64,000 nucleotides of DNA from Flavobacteriales bacterium (lineage in GTDB: Bacteria; Bacteroidota; Bacteroidia; Flavobacteriales_F; PHOS-HE28): assembly GCA_016788295.1 (NCBI GenBank), contig JAEUSY010000004.1:186001-250000 (forward strand). The letters are read 5' to 3'. A program made the translations under genes and the position numbers. The notes beneath the pieces were generated by a model. That model ran no database searches. It had not been told where the DNA came from and saw only the letters and a list, made by a program, of their open reading frames with translations. Shown here piece by piece: positions 1-9,590 of the stretch (position 1 is its first letter; every line of letters starts with the position of its first letter).

Positions 1-105
1 CCAGTACTGCCGATCGTGATCGACCCATTCATTGCCGTAAGTGCCTTGGGCAAGGCCAACGGCGGCGTTCAGGAATACCAGGACGAGGAGTACCGCTCTG
101 ATCAT
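1..105 (-). CDS. PorU2-like T9SS protein, N-terminal fragment
   Basis: Partial gene: only the first 35 codons lie in the window and the rest runs off the left edge. It encodes a hydrophobic signal peptide ending near GLAQ, followed by YGNEWVDHDRQYW. This YGNEWI/V start of the mature protein is typical of the large cell-surface C25-like proteins annotated as putative type IX secretion sortase PorU2 in Flavobacteriales. The ATG (103-105) overlaps the TGA stop of the upstream PorV/PorQ gene in an ATGA arrangement, so the two are probably translationally coupled. The assignment rests on a short stretch and on the neighbour. Confidence 0.6.
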   Translation of the reverse strand, partial: MIRAVLLVLVFLNAAVGLAQGTYGNEWVDHDRQYW

Positions 106-1205
106 GAGGACGGCTTCTTGAAGAGGTCGAACTTCAGGGAGAAGATGTTGGAGTACAACGCAACGCTGTTGTCACCGATGTCCGTGAGGGCGTAGTCCAA
201 CGAAACGCTCTTGATCTTCAGGCCCAGGCCGATGTTGGGCTGCACCGTGAGCGAGCGCTTGTCACTGATGTCCGTAACGTACTGCATGTTGGCGATGCCG
301 GTACGCACGTAAACGATACCCGCATACCCCAATTCAACACCCAAGCGCGGATCAATGCTCACGAAGTCCGACTGGATCAGTGTATTGCGCCGACCATCGA
401 AGGTGTTCTCCAGGTCCAGGGCGGCAATGAGCTCGACCTTCTGTCCGAACTTGAACTGGCGGGCGGCGCCCAGCATCAGGCGGGGCAGTGTCACCTCCAC
501 ACTGTTCACGGGGATGTCGTTGCCGGTCTGCTGGAACACATCAATGGTGCGCTGGTCCAGGGTATAGTTCCATGCGTTGAATGTGCCGGTAATGTCGCGG
601 GCAACGGCGGAAAAGCGCCAGCGGTCGCGCTGGTAGGTGGCACCGGCATCGAGCCCGAAGCCCCAGGCCGTGGCGAAGCTGCCCACTTTGCGGTAGATCA
701 CCTTGGCATTGCCGCCCAGTTGCAGGCCGGGCACGCTCAGTTTGCGCGCGTAGCTGATGATGAACGCATGATCGGCCGAGCTGAAGGAAGTGATCCGATC
801 GTAATCGATGTTCCCCGAGGGATCGATCAGATCGATGGTGTTCGGGATGTTGTCGATACCGAAGCGCACGAAGGTGAAGCCGATGGAACTGAGCGAATCG
901 ATGGGCTTGGCCAGGCCGATGTAGTCGTACTTGGCGATACCGGCGAAGTACTCGCTATGCATGGCCCCCACCTGCAGGTCGCTGCGCACGCCCAGCAGGC
1001 CGGCCGGGTTCCAGTAGCCGCTGGTCACATCGTTAACCACGGCGGTATATGCACTGCCCATGCCCAAGGCACGCGCACCCACTCCGATGGCCAGGAACTC
1101 GTTGCTGTACTTGGGCGCATCCTGTGCCATGGCCGTCCCGCAGGACATCACGGCGATCATCACGGCCCAGAGGCTGCGCATACCCTTCACGCTCACGGTC
1201 TTCAT
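102..1205 (-). CDS. PorV/PorQ family outer-membrane protein
   Basis: A 367-residue outer-membrane beta-barrel protein of the PorV/PorQ (UPF0164) family. PorV and PorQ act in type IX secretion; PorV shuttles folded cargo from the translocon to the sortase complex. An N-terminal signal peptide ends near AMAQ (about residue 27). The mature start has the family hallmark GVGARALGMGSAYTA, followed by YWNPAGL, and the rest is alternating amphipathic strands. The stop overlaps the start of a PorU2-like gene. I cannot tell PorV from PorQ or from a PorV-like paralogue by eye, so no symbol is given. A TAAATTCG element on the minus strand at 1259-1266 could be its promoter. Confidence 0.85.
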   Translation of the reverse strand: MKTVSVKGMRSLWAVMIAVMSCGTAMAQDAPKYSNEFLAIGVGARALGMGSAYTAVVNDVTSGYWNPAGLLGVRSDLQVGAMHSEYFAGIAKYDYIGLAKPIDSLSSIGFTFVRFGIDNIPNTIDLIDPSGNIDYDRITSFSSADHAFIISYARKLSVPGLQLGGNAKVIYRKVGSFATAWGFGLDAGATYQRDRWRFSAVARDITGTFNAWNYTLDQRTIDVFQQTGNDIPVNSVEVTLPRLMLGAARQFKFGQKVELIAALDLENTFDGRRNTLIQSDFVSIDPRLGVELGYAGIVYVRTGIANMQYVTDISDKRSLTVQPNIGLGLKIKSVSLDYALTDIGDNSVALYSNIFSLKFDLFKKPSS

Positions 1206-1314
1206 TCGTTCATGCTATTGACGCAGCTTCTAACTCCTGGTGGCCTTCATTATTGCCCCGAATTTATCCCAACTTCGACCCCGCAAGGTCTCGGCCCTGC
1301 CTATTCACCCTTTC

Positions 1315-2100
1315 ATGGCCCGCCTGCCCCGCTTACCGGACGTGCTGACCACCGCGAACCTAGCGTGCGGCACGGGTTCCATTCTGTTGGCCTCCCAAGG
1401 ACAGCTAACACTGGCGTGTTGGCTGGTGTTCGCCGGGGCGGTGTTCGATGTGTTTGATGGGCTGGCCGCCCGTGCCTTTGGGGGCGGCTCGCCACTGGGT
1501 GCCCAACTGGACAGTTTGGCGGACATGGTGACCTTCGGGGTGGCGCCGGCAGTGATCCTCTGGTGCGGCCATTTATCGCACACCTGGAGGAAATACCTGC
1601 TCTTCGTGGACCAGGACGGACCCGCAACTGAATTGGCACCCGATCCGATATATGCCATCGCTACAGTGATCCTTGTTATCGCCTCCTGCTGGCGTTTGGC
1701 CAAATTCAATGTGGATACGCGCCAAAGCAGTGGTTTCCTCGGCTTGGCAACACCGGCGAATGGTCTTTTCTGGGTCTCATCGGTATTGGCAGCCTCGGGT
1801 GAAGCGCTCCATGGCGGCCCCGGTTCAGACTTCTTGTTGGGGGCGGACCGGAATCTGCTGGGCAGTCCAGAAGCCCTTTTCGCAGCGGCCGTGGGCATGG
1901 CTGTCCTCATGCTCTCGGAACTCCCCCTCCCCTCACTGAAATTCAAGCACTTCAGGTGGCCCGGCAACCAGGTGATCTACCTGCTGGGTGGGATCGGGGC
2001 GTTGCTGGTGGCGTTCTATGGAATTCTGGGCGTGCCGCTGATACTGGTCCTGTATATCCTCAGCCCATTGTGGGGGCGGGTGTTCCCGAAGGAGCTGTGA
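1315..2100 (+). CDS. pssA: CDP-diacylglycerol--serine O-phosphatidyltransferase
   Basis: Integral membrane enzyme that makes phosphatidylserine from CDP-diacylglycerol and serine, the precursor of phosphatidylethanolamine. The 261-residue protein starts MARLPRLPDVLTTANLACG, like family members. It carries the complete CDP-alcohol phosphatidyltransferase motif D-G-x2-A-R-x8-G-x3-D-x3-D, with D48, G49, A52, R53, G62, D66 and D70, plus several hydrophobic helices. An in-frame ATG at 1240 would add 25 residues without family support, so 1315 is preferred. It is divergent from the PorV/PorQ gene. A CAACTTCG sequence lies upstream at about 1270 as a possible -7 element. Confidence 0.88.
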   Translation: MARLPRLPDVLTTANLACGTGSILLASQGQLTLACWLVFAGAVFDVFDGLAARAFGGGSPLGAQLDSLADMVTFGVAPAVILWCGHLSHTWRKYLLFVDQDGPATELAPDPIYAIATVILVIASCWRLAKFNVDTRQSSGFLGLATPANGLFWVSSVLAASGEALHGGPGSDFLLGADRNLLGSPEALFAAAVGMAVLMLSELPLPSLKFKHFRWPGNQVIYLLGGIGALLVAFYGILGVPLILVLYILSPLWGRVFPKEL

Positions 2101-2137
2101 TCATCTCCTCCATTACGTAACCCATGCACCTGGGAAG

Positions 2138-2156
2138 GTCGACCCTGAGGGTCGAC
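2138..2156. repeat. Palindrome GTCGACCC-N3-GGGTCGAC, copy 1
   Basis: GTCGACCCTGAGGGTCGAC has 8-bp perfect arms around a 3-base centre and lies between pssA and purS. A second copy with a different centre lies at 2550-2568, and a degenerate copy between kmo and kynU at about 18888-18908. This looks like a small dispersed intergenic palindrome. Confidence 0.7.
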
Positions 2157-2213
2157 GTTGCAGGTGGAGGCGAATGACAGGCCCCTTCCATTGCACATTC
2201 GCAATTCCCTGCG

Positions 2214-2243
2214 ACCTTTGCGCCCACCGCGCCTCTGCGGTGA
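2214..2243. repeat. CTTTGCGCC...CTCTGCGGTGA intergenic motif
   Basis: The 30 bases directly upstream of purS hold a pyrimidine-rich phrase built from repeated TTTGCG, CGCC and CTCTGCGGTGA units. I recall similar phrases as recurring intergenic sequences in many environmental bacterial genomes, but have not checked this. Only one copy is seen here. It ends about 13 bases before the purS ATG. Confidence 0.35.
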
Positions 2244-2256
2244 ATCGCCATTCCCC

Positions 2257-2514
2257 ATGAAGACTTTCCGCGCCTCCATTGATGTGATGCCCCACGACAA
2301 CCTGCTGGACCCCCAGGGCAAGGCCGTTACCGGCGCCATGGGCAACCTCGGCCTGCCCGAGATCAGCGGCGTGCGCATCGGCAAGCACATCACCCTGCAC
2401 GTGGAGGCCGCCGACAAGAAGACCGCCGAGGCGAAGGTGGATGAGGCCTGCAAAAAGCTGCTGGCCAACCAGATCATGGAGAAGTACAGCTTCTCCATCG
2501 AAGAACTGGCATAA
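2257..2514 (+). CDS. purS: Phosphoribosylformylglycinamidine synthase subunit PurS
   Basis: Small 85-residue subunit of the PurLQS FGAM synthase complex of de novo purine synthesis; it bridges PurQ and PurL. The sequence fits the family throughout: an N-terminal strand (KTFRASIDVMPHDNLLDPQG), then GKAVTGAMGNLGLPEISGVRIGKHI and a C-terminal helix region ending YSFSIEEL. Length matches the usual 80-85 residues. The ATG at 2257 gives the canonical N terminus; an in-frame start at 2158 would add 33 residues of translated intergenic repeat. purL and purQ are not nearby. Hairpins follow the stop. Confidence 0.9.
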   Translation: MKTFRASIDVMPHDNLLDPQGKAVTGAMGNLGLPEISGVRIGKHITLHVEAADKKTAEAKVDEACKKLLANQIMEKYSFSIEELA

Positions 2515-2523
2515 CAGTTACCG

Positions 2524-2643
2524 CTACGGGTGCCCGGGGCTCCCGTAGTGTCGACCCTGTGGGTCGACCATTCCGAGCGGTTCCATGGGAGCGCCAAGGG
2601 GGCGAACCGCAGCGAATATGGCTAGGTCGGTCCGGTAGACCGA
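2524..2643. repeat. Cluster of four intergenic hairpins
   Basis: The gap between the convergent purS and lptB genes is almost entirely inverted repeats. They are CTACGGG/CCCGTAG (2524-2530 with 2542-2548), GTCGACCC/GGGTCGAC (2550-2568), GCGGTTC/GAACCGC (2577-2583 with 2604-2610) and TCGGTC/GACCGA (2627-2643). None has a clear T-run, so a BIME-like repeat cluster is as likely as a bidirectional terminator. Confidence 0.65.
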
Positions 2644-2654
2644 GGCTGAATGCG

Positions 2655-3383
2655 CTAGACCTTCCTCCGCAGCTCAAAGTTCTTCCCGAGGTACACGCGG
2701 CGCACGGTCTCATCCGCGGCCAGTTCCTCGGCGGTGCCCTGCTTCAGGATCTTGCCCTCGAACAGCAGGTAGGCACGGTCGGTAATGCTCAGTGTTTCCT
2801 GCACGTTGTGGTCCGTGATCAGGATGCCGATGTTCTTCGCTTTGAGCTTGTAGACAATGCTCTGGATATCCTCCACGGCAATGGGATCCACGCCTGCGAA
2901 GGGCTCATCGAGCAGGATGAAGCGCGGCTCGTTGGCCAATGCGCGTGCGATCTCCGTGCGCCGACGCTCGCCGCCGCTCAGCACATCGCCCATGTTCTTA
3001 CGCACATGCTGTAGGCTGAACTCGTCCAATAATTCCTCCAGCTTCCGTGCCTGTTCGGCCTTGCTCTTCCCGGTCATCTCCAGGATCGCGCGGATGTTGT
3101 CCTCCACACTGAGCTTGCGGAACACGCTGGCCTCCTGTGGCAGGTAGCCGATGCCCTTCTTGGCCCTGCGGTACATCGCCAGATCGGTGATCTCCTCGTT
3201 GTCCAGATAGATGTGACCCTGGTTGGGCTTGATGAGGCCCACGATCATGTAGAAGCTGGTGGTCTTACCGGCGCCATTGGGGCCCAGCAGGCCTACGATC
3301 TCGCCCTCGCGCACTTCCACGCTGACGCCGTTCACCACGGTGCGGCGCTTGTACAGCTTGAAGATATTGTCGGCCCTCAACAC
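2655..3383 (-). CDS. lptB: LPS export ABC transporter ATP-binding protein
   Basis: Cytoplasmic ATPase of the LptB2FG complex that extracts lipopolysaccharide from the inner membrane. The 242-residue protein has Walker [10 protein letters not shown] (residues 34-42), the Q-loop region [10 protein letters not shown], the signature LSGGERRR (135-142), Walker B FILLDEP (155-161) and the switch histidine in LITDHN. The motif order, the LptB-specific [11 protein letters not shown] and [14 protein letters not shown] stretches and the length all agree with LptB. It is the last gene of an apparent tatC - DUF5686 - lptB operon, starting 4 bases after the DUF5686 stop. Confidence 0.95.
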   Translation of the reverse strand: MLRADNIFKLYKRRTVVNGVSVEVREGEIVGLLGPNGAGKTTSFYMIVGLIKPNQGHIYLDNEEITDLAMYRRAKKGIGYLPQEASVFRKLSVEDNIRAILEMTGKSKAEQARKLEELLDEFSLQHVRKNMGDVLSGGERRRTEIARALANEPRFILLDEPFAGVDPIAVEDIQSIVYKLKAKNIGILITDHNVQETLSITDRAYLLFEGKILKQGTAEELAADETVRRVYLGKNFELRRKV

Positions 3384-3387
3384 GCGA

Positions 3388-5883
3388 TCAGAAGGTGATG
3401 TTGAGCTTCAAACGTAAGGCCCAGGCCCGTGTGTTCGGGTGGTCCAGGTAGGTGAGGCGGCGTACGGCATCCACGCGCAGGATCTTCAGGATGTTCTCCA
3501 CGCCCAGCGAAACCTCCGCATACGGGCCATTGCTCAGGTCGTACATGAAGGGCAGCAACTCCATTTCCTCCCGCTGTTCCGGGGCCAGGCTGCCAATGGC
3601 GGTCTTGAAGCCCACCACTTCGCGCCACTTCAACCGGCGGAACAGGGGAATGCGGTTGAAGAAGAGGCCATCGAAATGGTGCTCGATGAACATGGTGGCA
3701 CTGCGGTCGTTGATGAACTCGAAGAAGTTCATGGTGTTGAACGCGATGTCGTCGTAGTAGAAGGTCTCGTTGCCCGCATTGATCAGGAGCAAAGGGTACG
3801 GCAGCGTGCCCCAGACCTTTCCGCCCGTTACGGTGTACCGCATGAATCCCAATGCTCCGAGCTGGATGCGCTGTTGAACGCGCACGATCATCTTGGTGTA
3901 GTCGTAGTCGCCGTCGAGCACACCCTTGAAACCGTGCACCAAGTGGACTTGCAACACCGGGAACGGTGTGCCCAGGCTTACACGCGAGAAATCGCCGCTC
4001 ACATACTTCTCCTTGTACGCGAAGTAGGTATTGAGAAACACCTCGGTGGTGGTGATGCTGTTGATGATCTCGGGCTCCTGTGCATCGGAGTACGAGATGT
4101 ATGAGAGACTTCCGCGCGGGAACATGGTGCGGTGCCTGAACCCAATGGTGTTGCTGAAGCCGGTGAACCACTCCCGTTCCAGGAAGGTGTAGTAATCATC
4201 CACCAGGGTGAGCTTGTTGTTGGGCAGACGCCTGAACAGCGAGGAGAGGATGTTATCCTCGCGGAATGCGCCCACGCTCTGGCCGAGCTGCTCGATGTCG
4301 CGCTTGAAGTAGGCACCTGCGATGACCCGTGGCGAGCGCGACACCATGAACTTCCCGCCGAGGCCGAACTTGAACTCCTCGTCCTTGGTGCCGTATGCCG
4401 TATAGCCTTCCAGTTCCACGCGCTTGCTCCATTGGCTGCTGGTGCGCGCACCGATCCGGAAGCGACTGCCCTCCACCGCGTTGAAACTGTAGGTGGTGAA
4501 GTAAGGCCCCAGTTCGATGTCGCCCATGGGGTAATAGCCCGTCACCACGGTCTGTACAATGTCGATGTAGGTGCGGAACCGCGGAATGGTCTTCATGGTA
4601 TCCACCATGTGGTAGATCTTGGCCTCCTTCTCGGAGAGCGCCATGTGGCGGTTCTGTTCCCAGTAGGCCTCCTGTTCGCTGGCAGGGTCCAAGGCCATCA
4701 GTACTTCCTCGGCGCCCGCATAGAAAGCCTCTTCGCGCGGACGGTTCACCACGAACTCCCTGTAGCTCGCCGTGCGCCTTCCATAGAAACCCTGCACGGC
4801 GTTCTTGTTGGGCTTTCCTGTGTCGCGGATCACATTAAGGTCGGCCACGAGCTCATCGCGGGTGAGCATCCACACTTCGTTCTGCACCTGATCGTATTCC
4901 TGCCGCACCCAGAAGCCTTGCACGAAATTGAGGTTGGCACCGGCCGGGATGCCAGCCTCGATCCGGCGCACTGCGTAGGTGGTATCGTTGATCCACATTT
5001 CGCCGGCAAAGGCCAGTTCTTGCGGACGCTTGGGCTTGAACTCGAGCTTGTAGCACCAGTACTTCCCCACGTAAGCACTGTCGGTGAGGTAGTAGTCGTA
5101 AAAGCCCTTGCCGCCATCGGCAATGGGGCTCACGAAGTTCCTCCCGAAGATCACCAGGAAGTTGTCGTAAATGTTGATGTTCTGGTACATGTCGCCCATG
5201 AACTGCGACACGCTCTCGTTCTCGATACCGCTCACCTTGGTGCCATTGATCAGTTCGCGCTGGGTCTTGGGTTTCTGTCGGTAATACACCTCCGACAGGG
5301 TCTCCGTCATGAAGATGGGCAGGTAGGGTTTGGCTCCGGTGCTATCGATGTTGTCGAAGATGAACGCGAAGGGCTTGAAGAGCTTCTTCTGTGTGAACTC
5401 CTCGGTGATGTTGTTCAGGTCGAACTCGATCTTGTTGTAGGCCTGGTACTCGTAGGCCGACAGCTTTTCGCGGTTGTTCGCGGGCTTGTGTTGCACCACG
5501 CGGCGCAGGATGGCGAACGCTGGGTTCTCGTCCGGCGGCCGGATGACCACTTCGGCCAATTGCACATTGCTGGGCTGCAAGGCGATGTCGATCACCTGGG
5601 CGCGGTCCTTCCGCACGGCCACCGAGCGCGGTGTGTAGCCCACGAACGACACACGCAGCGAATCGGTGGCGTAGTAGGTGTCGATGCTGTACTTGCCATC
5701 GATATCGCTGGTGGTGCCGATGCGACTATCGATGAAGCTGATGTTCACGAAGGGCAGTGGCTCACCGGTATTGGCATCGGTAATGCGGCCGCTAACACGG
5801 GTGCTCTGGGCATGCACGCTCAACATCAACAACATCAGGGGCAGTCCCAGTGCAATACGCGCTATGCCGGTCGGCAGCCTCAT
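3388..5883 (-). CDS. DUF5686 outer-membrane protein with carboxypeptidase-regulatory-like domain
   Basis: An 831-residue outer-membrane protein. It has a signal peptide (residues 1-25, ending SVHAQ) and a carboxypeptidase-regulatory-like beta-sandwich at about 28-115 ([20 protein letters not shown]). The long DUF5686 region follows, starting with the motif [15 protein letters not shown] and ending in a beta-barrel with a terminal aromatic (KLNITF). The family is near-universal in Bacteroidota but its function is unknown. The architecture recalls TonB-dependent receptors without a plug domain. Its ATG overlaps the tatC stop (5880-5883) and lptB follows 4 bases later, which links it by context to envelope biogenesis. 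Confidence 0.88.
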   Translation of the reverse strand: MRLPTGIARIALGLPLMLLMLSVHAQSTRVSGRITDANTGEPLPFVNISFIDSRIGTTSDIDGKYSIDTYYATDSLRVSFVGYTPRSVAVRKDRAQVIDIALQPSNVQLAEVVIRPPDENPAFAILRRVVQHKPANNREKLSAYEYQAYNKIEFDLNNITEEFTQKKLFKPFAFIFDNIDSTGAKPYLPIFMTETLSEVYYRQKPKTQRELINGTKVSGIENESVSQFMGDMYQNINIYDNFLVIFGRNFVSPIADGGKGFYDYYLTDSAYVGKYWCYKLEFKPKRPQELAFAGEMWINDTTYAVRRIEAGIPAGANLNFVQGFWVRQEYDQVQNEVWMLTRDELVADLNVIRDTGKPNKNAVQGFYGRRTASYREFVVNRPREEAFYAGAEEVLMALDPASEQEAYWEQNRHMALSEKEAKIYHMVDTMKTIPRFRTYIDIVQTVVTGYYPMGDIELGPYFTTYSFNAVEGSRFRIGARTSSQWSKRVELEGYTAYGTKDEEFKFGLGGKFMVSRSPRVIAGAYFKRDIEQLGQSVGAFREDNILSSLFRRLPNNKLTLVDDYYTFLEREWFTGFSNTIGFRHRTMFPRGSLSYISYSDAQEPEIINSITTTEVFLNTYFAYKEKYVSGDFSRVSLGTPFPVLQVHLVHGFKGVLDGDYDYTKMIVRVQQRIQLGALGFMRYTVTGGKVWGTLPYPLLLINAGNETFYYDDIAFNTMNFFEFINDRSATMFIEHHFDGLFFNRIPLFRRLKWREVVGFKTAIGSLAPEQREEMELLPFMYDLSNGPYAEVSLGVENILKILRVDAVRRLTYLDHPNTRAWALRLKLNITF

Positions 5884-6698
5884 GCGTTCCCTTTGGCAGG
5901 CAGGACATTGGCGGCGGCGCGTTCCATTCGGCGCAGGGTGCTGGCCGAGAGCAGGATGCTGGCCTCATAAAGAAGCATGAGCGGGCCGGCCACCACCAGC
6001 TGGCTCACCACATCGGGTGGTGTGATGATGGCCGATGCAACAAGCACGATCACGAAGGCATGTTTGCGGTAGGTGCGCATGAACGTTGGCGTGAGCAGTC
6101 CGGCACGTGTAAGGAAAAGCACCACGATGGGCAGCTCGAACAGCACGCCGGTCCAGAGCGTAACGGAGGTCACCATGGAGATGTAGCTATCCAGCGCAAC
6201 TGCGTTCTGCACAGCACCGCTCACTTGGTACGTGCCGAAGAACTGGATGCTGAGCGGTGCGAGCATGAAATAACCGAATGCCACTCCCAACAGGAAAAGG
6301 AAGGTGGCGAACACCACCACCCCGCGAAGCGATCTACGCTCTGTCGGATGGAGACCGGGGGCGATGAAGCGCCAAAACTCCCAGAGCACATACGGGAATG
6401 CAAGAATGAACCCCGCCACAAAGGAGACCATGAGGTGCGTGAAGAACTGTCCGCTCATGCTGATGTTCTGGAGGGCGAAGGGCAGTTCGTTGATGCACAA
6501 TGCATCGCCCATGCCCACCCGATGGCCCAAGGCGCAAAAGGCCCGGTAGGTGATGAAGCCGGCCGACTTCGGAGCGAGCACAATGCCGTCGAACACGAGG
6601 TCTTTGGCGATGAAGGCCGCGACCATACCGACGACCACGGCAATGCTGGACCGGACGATGGTCCACCGGAGCTCCTCAAGGTGCTCCAAAAAGGTCAT
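5880..6698 (-). CDS. tatC: Sec-independent protein translocase TatC
   Basis: Polytopic membrane core of the twin-arginine translocase, which recognises RR signal peptides and exports folded proteins. From the ATG at 6698 the 272-residue protein begins MTFLEHLEELRW, the conserved cytoplasmic N terminus. It keeps the TatC pattern of about six helices, with FILAFPYVLWEFWRFIAPGL and the periplasmic-loop and helix regions in order. An in-frame start at 6770 would add 24 residues; both are possible. It heads the operon with the DUF5686 gene and lptB. At least one Tat-type substrate is encoded in this window, the SoxB-like protein at 40571. Confidence 0.92.
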   Translation of the reverse strand: MTFLEHLEELRWTIVRSSIAVVVGMVAAFIAKDLVFDGIVLAPKSAGFITYRAFCALGHRVGMGDALCINELPFALQNISMSGQFFTHLMVSFVAGFILAFPYVLWEFWRFIAPGLHPTERRSLRGVVVFATFLFLLGVAFGYFMLAPLSIQFFGTYQVSGAVQNAVALDSYISMVTSVTLWTGVLFELPIVVLFLTRAGLLTPTFMRTYRKHAFVIVLVASAIITPPDVVSQLVVAGPLMLLYEASILLSASTLRRMERAAANVLPAKGNA

Positions 6699-6931
6699 TT
6701 CGGTAGGTTCAGGACGGGCCACGGCAGGGGTCCGGAAAGTGCCAAAGATAGCCGGAGGCCTAGCCGGCACCGGGGCTCAACAGTGTACTTATCAACGGGC
6801 GGTGTGCTTGCAACAACACCCGGCGCGATCCGTTGAAACCTGTGGAAAGATCGCGGTCCGTGAACCCACCTGTTACCGTACCTTTAAGCGTTCAAAAAAT
6901 GAGCACCTGCTCCGGTGCCCGGTACCAAGCA

Positions 6932-9118
6932 ATGATCAAAGTAGACCTGTCCCCTCGGGAAGCCCTCGAGCAATTCTTCGGTTTCAACACCTTCAAAGGC
7001 GAACAAGAGTCCATCATCCAAAGCGTTCTGGACGGCCAGAACACCTTTGTGATCATGCCGACCGGCGGTGGAAAGAGCCTTTGCTACCAACTGCCCGCGC
7101 TCATGATGGAGGGCACCGCGATCGTGGTGAGCCCGCTCATCGCCCTGATGAAGAACCAGGTGGATGCCTTGCGCGGCTTCAGCGATGAGGAGGGCGTAGC
7201 CCACTTCCTGAACAGTTCGCTCACCCGCAACGAGACCCTGAAGGTCCGTAAGGACATCAAGGACGGCCGCACGAAGATCCTGTACGTGGCACCCGAATCG
7301 CTCACGAAGCGGGAGAACGTGGAGTTCCTCACCGACATCAAGATCAGCTTCTTCGCCATTGACGAAGCGCACTGCATCAGCGAGTGGGGCCACGACTTCC
7401 GGCCCGAGTACCGCAGGCTGCGCACCATCTTCGACGAGATCAAGCGCGTGCCCGTGATCGCGCTTACCGCCACGGCCACGGAAAAGGTGCAGGAGGATAT
7501 CCTGAAGAACCTGGACATATCGGATGCCAAGACGTACAAGGCCAGCTTCAACCGCCCCAATTTGTACTACGAGATCCGCCCTAAGAAGGACGTGGGCCGC
7601 GAGATCATCCGCTTCATCAAACAGCACTCAGGCCGCAGCGGCATCATTTACTGCCTGAGCCGCAAGAAGGTGGAGGAAATGGCCGAGATGCTGAACGTGA
7701 ACGGCATCAAGGCGCTGCCCTACCACGCCGGCATGGACGCCAACCAGCGCGCCAGCCACCAGGACCAGTTCCTGATGGAGGAGGTGGACGTGATCGTGGC
7801 CACCATCGCCTTCGGCATGGGTATCGACAAGCCCGATGTGCGCTTTGTGATCCACCACGACATTCCCAAGAGCCTGGAGAGCTACTACCAGGAGACCGGC
7901 CGCGCAGGACGTGATGGCGGCGAGGGCAAGTGTGTGGCCTTCTACAGCTACAAGGACATTGAGAAACTGGAGAAATTCCTTCAGGGCAAGCCCGTGGCGG
8001 AACAGGAGATCGGCAAACAATTGCTGGCCGATACGGTGAGCTTCGCCGAGACCAGCATGTGCCGCCGCAAATACCTGCTGCACTACTTCGGCGAGCACTT
8101 TGAAGCGGCCGAGTGCAACAAGGGCTGCGATAACTGCGCCAACCCAAAGGAACAGTTCGAGGGCAAGGAGGACCTCGCGTTGGTGCTGAAGGCCGTGAAG
8201 GAGAGCAAAGAGCGCCACCGCGCCAAGTTCATCTGCGACCTGATCACAGGCACAGAGACCAGCGAGATCAAGAACTATAAAGGCGACAAGCTGAAGGTAT
8301 ACGGCGAAGGTGCCGATAAGGACGGACACCATTGGATGGCCGTGTTGCGCCAGGCCAACGTGGGCGGGTTCCTGCACAAGGACATTGAGACCTACGGCAA
8401 CCTGAGCCTCACCGATGCGGGCAATAAGTTCCTCGCCAAGCCGGTGTCCATCAAGTTCGTGAAGGAGCGCGACTACAGCGATTACGAAGGCGCCGACGAC
8501 GAACCCATTGCACGCGCTGGTGCTGCGGCCGACGAGAAACTGATGGCCATGTTAAAGGACCTGCGCCGCTCCCAAGCCCAGAAACTGAAACTGCAACCGT
8601 GGGTGCTCTTCGGTGACCCCTCGTTGGAGGAGATGACCATGCGCTATCCCATCACCATCGACGAGCTGACACAAGTGAGCGGTGTGGGACCCGGCAAGGC
8701 ACAGAAGTTCGGTAAGCCCTTCATTGAGCTGATCGCGCGCTATGTGGAAGAGAACGACATCGAACGGGCCGAGGAGGTCACCGTGCGTTCGGTGGTGAAC
8801 AAGAGCGGCAACAAGGTCCACATCATCCAGAACATCGATAAGCGCCTGCCACTGGAGGCCATTGCCAAGTCGCGCAACCTTAGCCTGAACGACCTGCTGA
8901 CCGAACTGGAGAGCATCGTGATGAGCGGCACCAAGCTGGACATCAACTACCAGCTGAACGACATGCTGGAGGCCGAGTCGCAGCAAGAGATCATGGAGTA
9001 TTTCCGCGACGCAGAGTCCGACGATATTGAGACCGCCCACCAGGAATTCGATGGTGATTTCAGTGAAGAGGAACTACGCATGATGCGGATCAAGTTCATG
9101 AGCGAGGTGGCGAACTAG
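6932..9118 (+). CDS. recQ: ATP-dependent DNA helicase RecQ
   Basis: 3'-5' DNA helicase for recombination and replication-fork repair. From ATG 6932 the 728-residue protein has motif 0 (FGFNTFKGEQESII), Walker A PTGGGKSL (43-50) and DEAH (144-147) within the RecQ loop DEAHCISEWGHDFRPEY. The second RecA-like domain holds the arginine-finger motif QETGRAGRDG. A zinc-binding RQC domain (cysteines in MCRRKYLLHYF and CNKGCDNC), an HRDC domain and an acidic C-terminal extension follow. In-frame starts at 6899 and 6833 exist; 6932 gives the usual N terminus. It is divergent from tatC, with TACCTTTA at about 6877-6884 as a possible -7 element. Confidence 0.95.
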   Translation: MIKVDLSPREALEQFFGFNTFKGEQESIIQSVLDGQNTFVIMPTGGGKSLCYQLPALMMEGTAIVVSPLIALMKNQVDALRGFSDEEGVAHFLNSSLTRNETLKVRKDIKDGRTKILYVAPESLTKRENVEFLTDIKISFFAIDEAHCISEWGHDFRPEYRRLRTIFDEIKRVPVIALTATATEKVQEDILKNLDISDAKTYKASFNRPNLYYEIRPKKDVGREIIRFIKQHSGRSGIIYCLSRKKVEEMAEMLNVNGIKALPYHAGMDANQRASHQDQFLMEEVDVIVATIAFGMGIDKPDVRFVIHHDIPKSLESYYQETGRAGRDGGEGKCVAFYSYKDIEKLEKFLQGKPVAEQEIGKQLLADTVSFAETSMCRRKYLLHYFGEHFEAAECNKGCDNCANPKEQFEGKEDLALVLKAVKESKERHRAKFICDLITGTETSEIKNYKGDKLKVYGEGADKDGHHWMAVLRQANVGGFLHKDIETYGNLSLTDAGNKFLAKPVSIKFVKERDYSDYEGADDEPIARAGAAADEKLMAMLKDLRRSQAQKLKLQPWVLFGDPSLEEMTMRYPITIDELTQVSGVGPGKAQKFGKPFIELIARYVEENDIERAEEVTVRSVVNKSGNKVHIIQNIDKRLPLEAIAKSRNLSLNDLLTELESIVMSGTKLDINYQLNDMLEAESQQEIMEYFRDAESDDIETAHQEFDGDFSEEELRMMRIKFMSEVAN

Positions 9119-9168
9119 GCCCCACCAGCTTCCCAAGGGACCTCCGAAGAAGATCCGAGCAAGGCGTC

Positions 9169-9570
9169 GTGATACACAACGGGCCAACGCATCAACCCGG
9201 ATCGACCCCATCCGCACTGGAGGTGGCGCTTTGGATACTCTTCTTTGTGGTATCCATTCCGGCCGTTGTATTCCTTCTGGGATACTGGTTGACCACAGAC
9301 CTTAGCGAACGCACTTACCAGGCAGCACTGCTCGGCATGTTGGCCCTTCAATTGATCGGCCTCATCCGTTCAGTGCGAAGCAGCAAAAGGTTCAACCTGC
9401 TCATCACGGTTCTTGTTGGCCTTTTAGTGGCCGGGGCCTTGTTCATGACCATCTTCGCATTGTGGTTCAGCATGGACGAAAAACCACTCGTACAGAACAC
9501 AGGTCCGGCGCCGTTGATCTCGCTGAAAGTACGGGCACCACATGATATCAGCGCCATTTCACTTGGTTGA
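9169..9570 (+). CDS. Hypothetical membrane protein
   Basis: 133 residues from a GTG start, 50 bases after recQ. Three hydrophobic segments are visible at about residues 20-42, 50-65 and 78-100, separated by a short basic loop (RSVRSSKRF), and a soluble tail follows. I do not recognise the family. It may be co-transcribed with recQ and the next small gene. It is scored as real for its coherent membrane topology and its fit between neighbours. Confidence 0.55.
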   Translation: MIHNGPTHQPGSTPSALEVALWILFFVVSIPAVVFLLGYWLTTDLSERTYQAALLGMLALQLIGLIRSVRSSKRFNLLITVLVGLLVAGALFMTIFALWFSMDEKPLVQNTGPAPLISLKVRAPHDISAISLG

Positions 9571-9590
9571 CCCTAAGCCATTAAACGACC

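Noticed and set aside
4132-5970. A 612-codon plus-strand frame opposite the DUF5686 gene
   Set aside because: Same shadow effect; His/Val/Gly-rich and without a plausible start or family.
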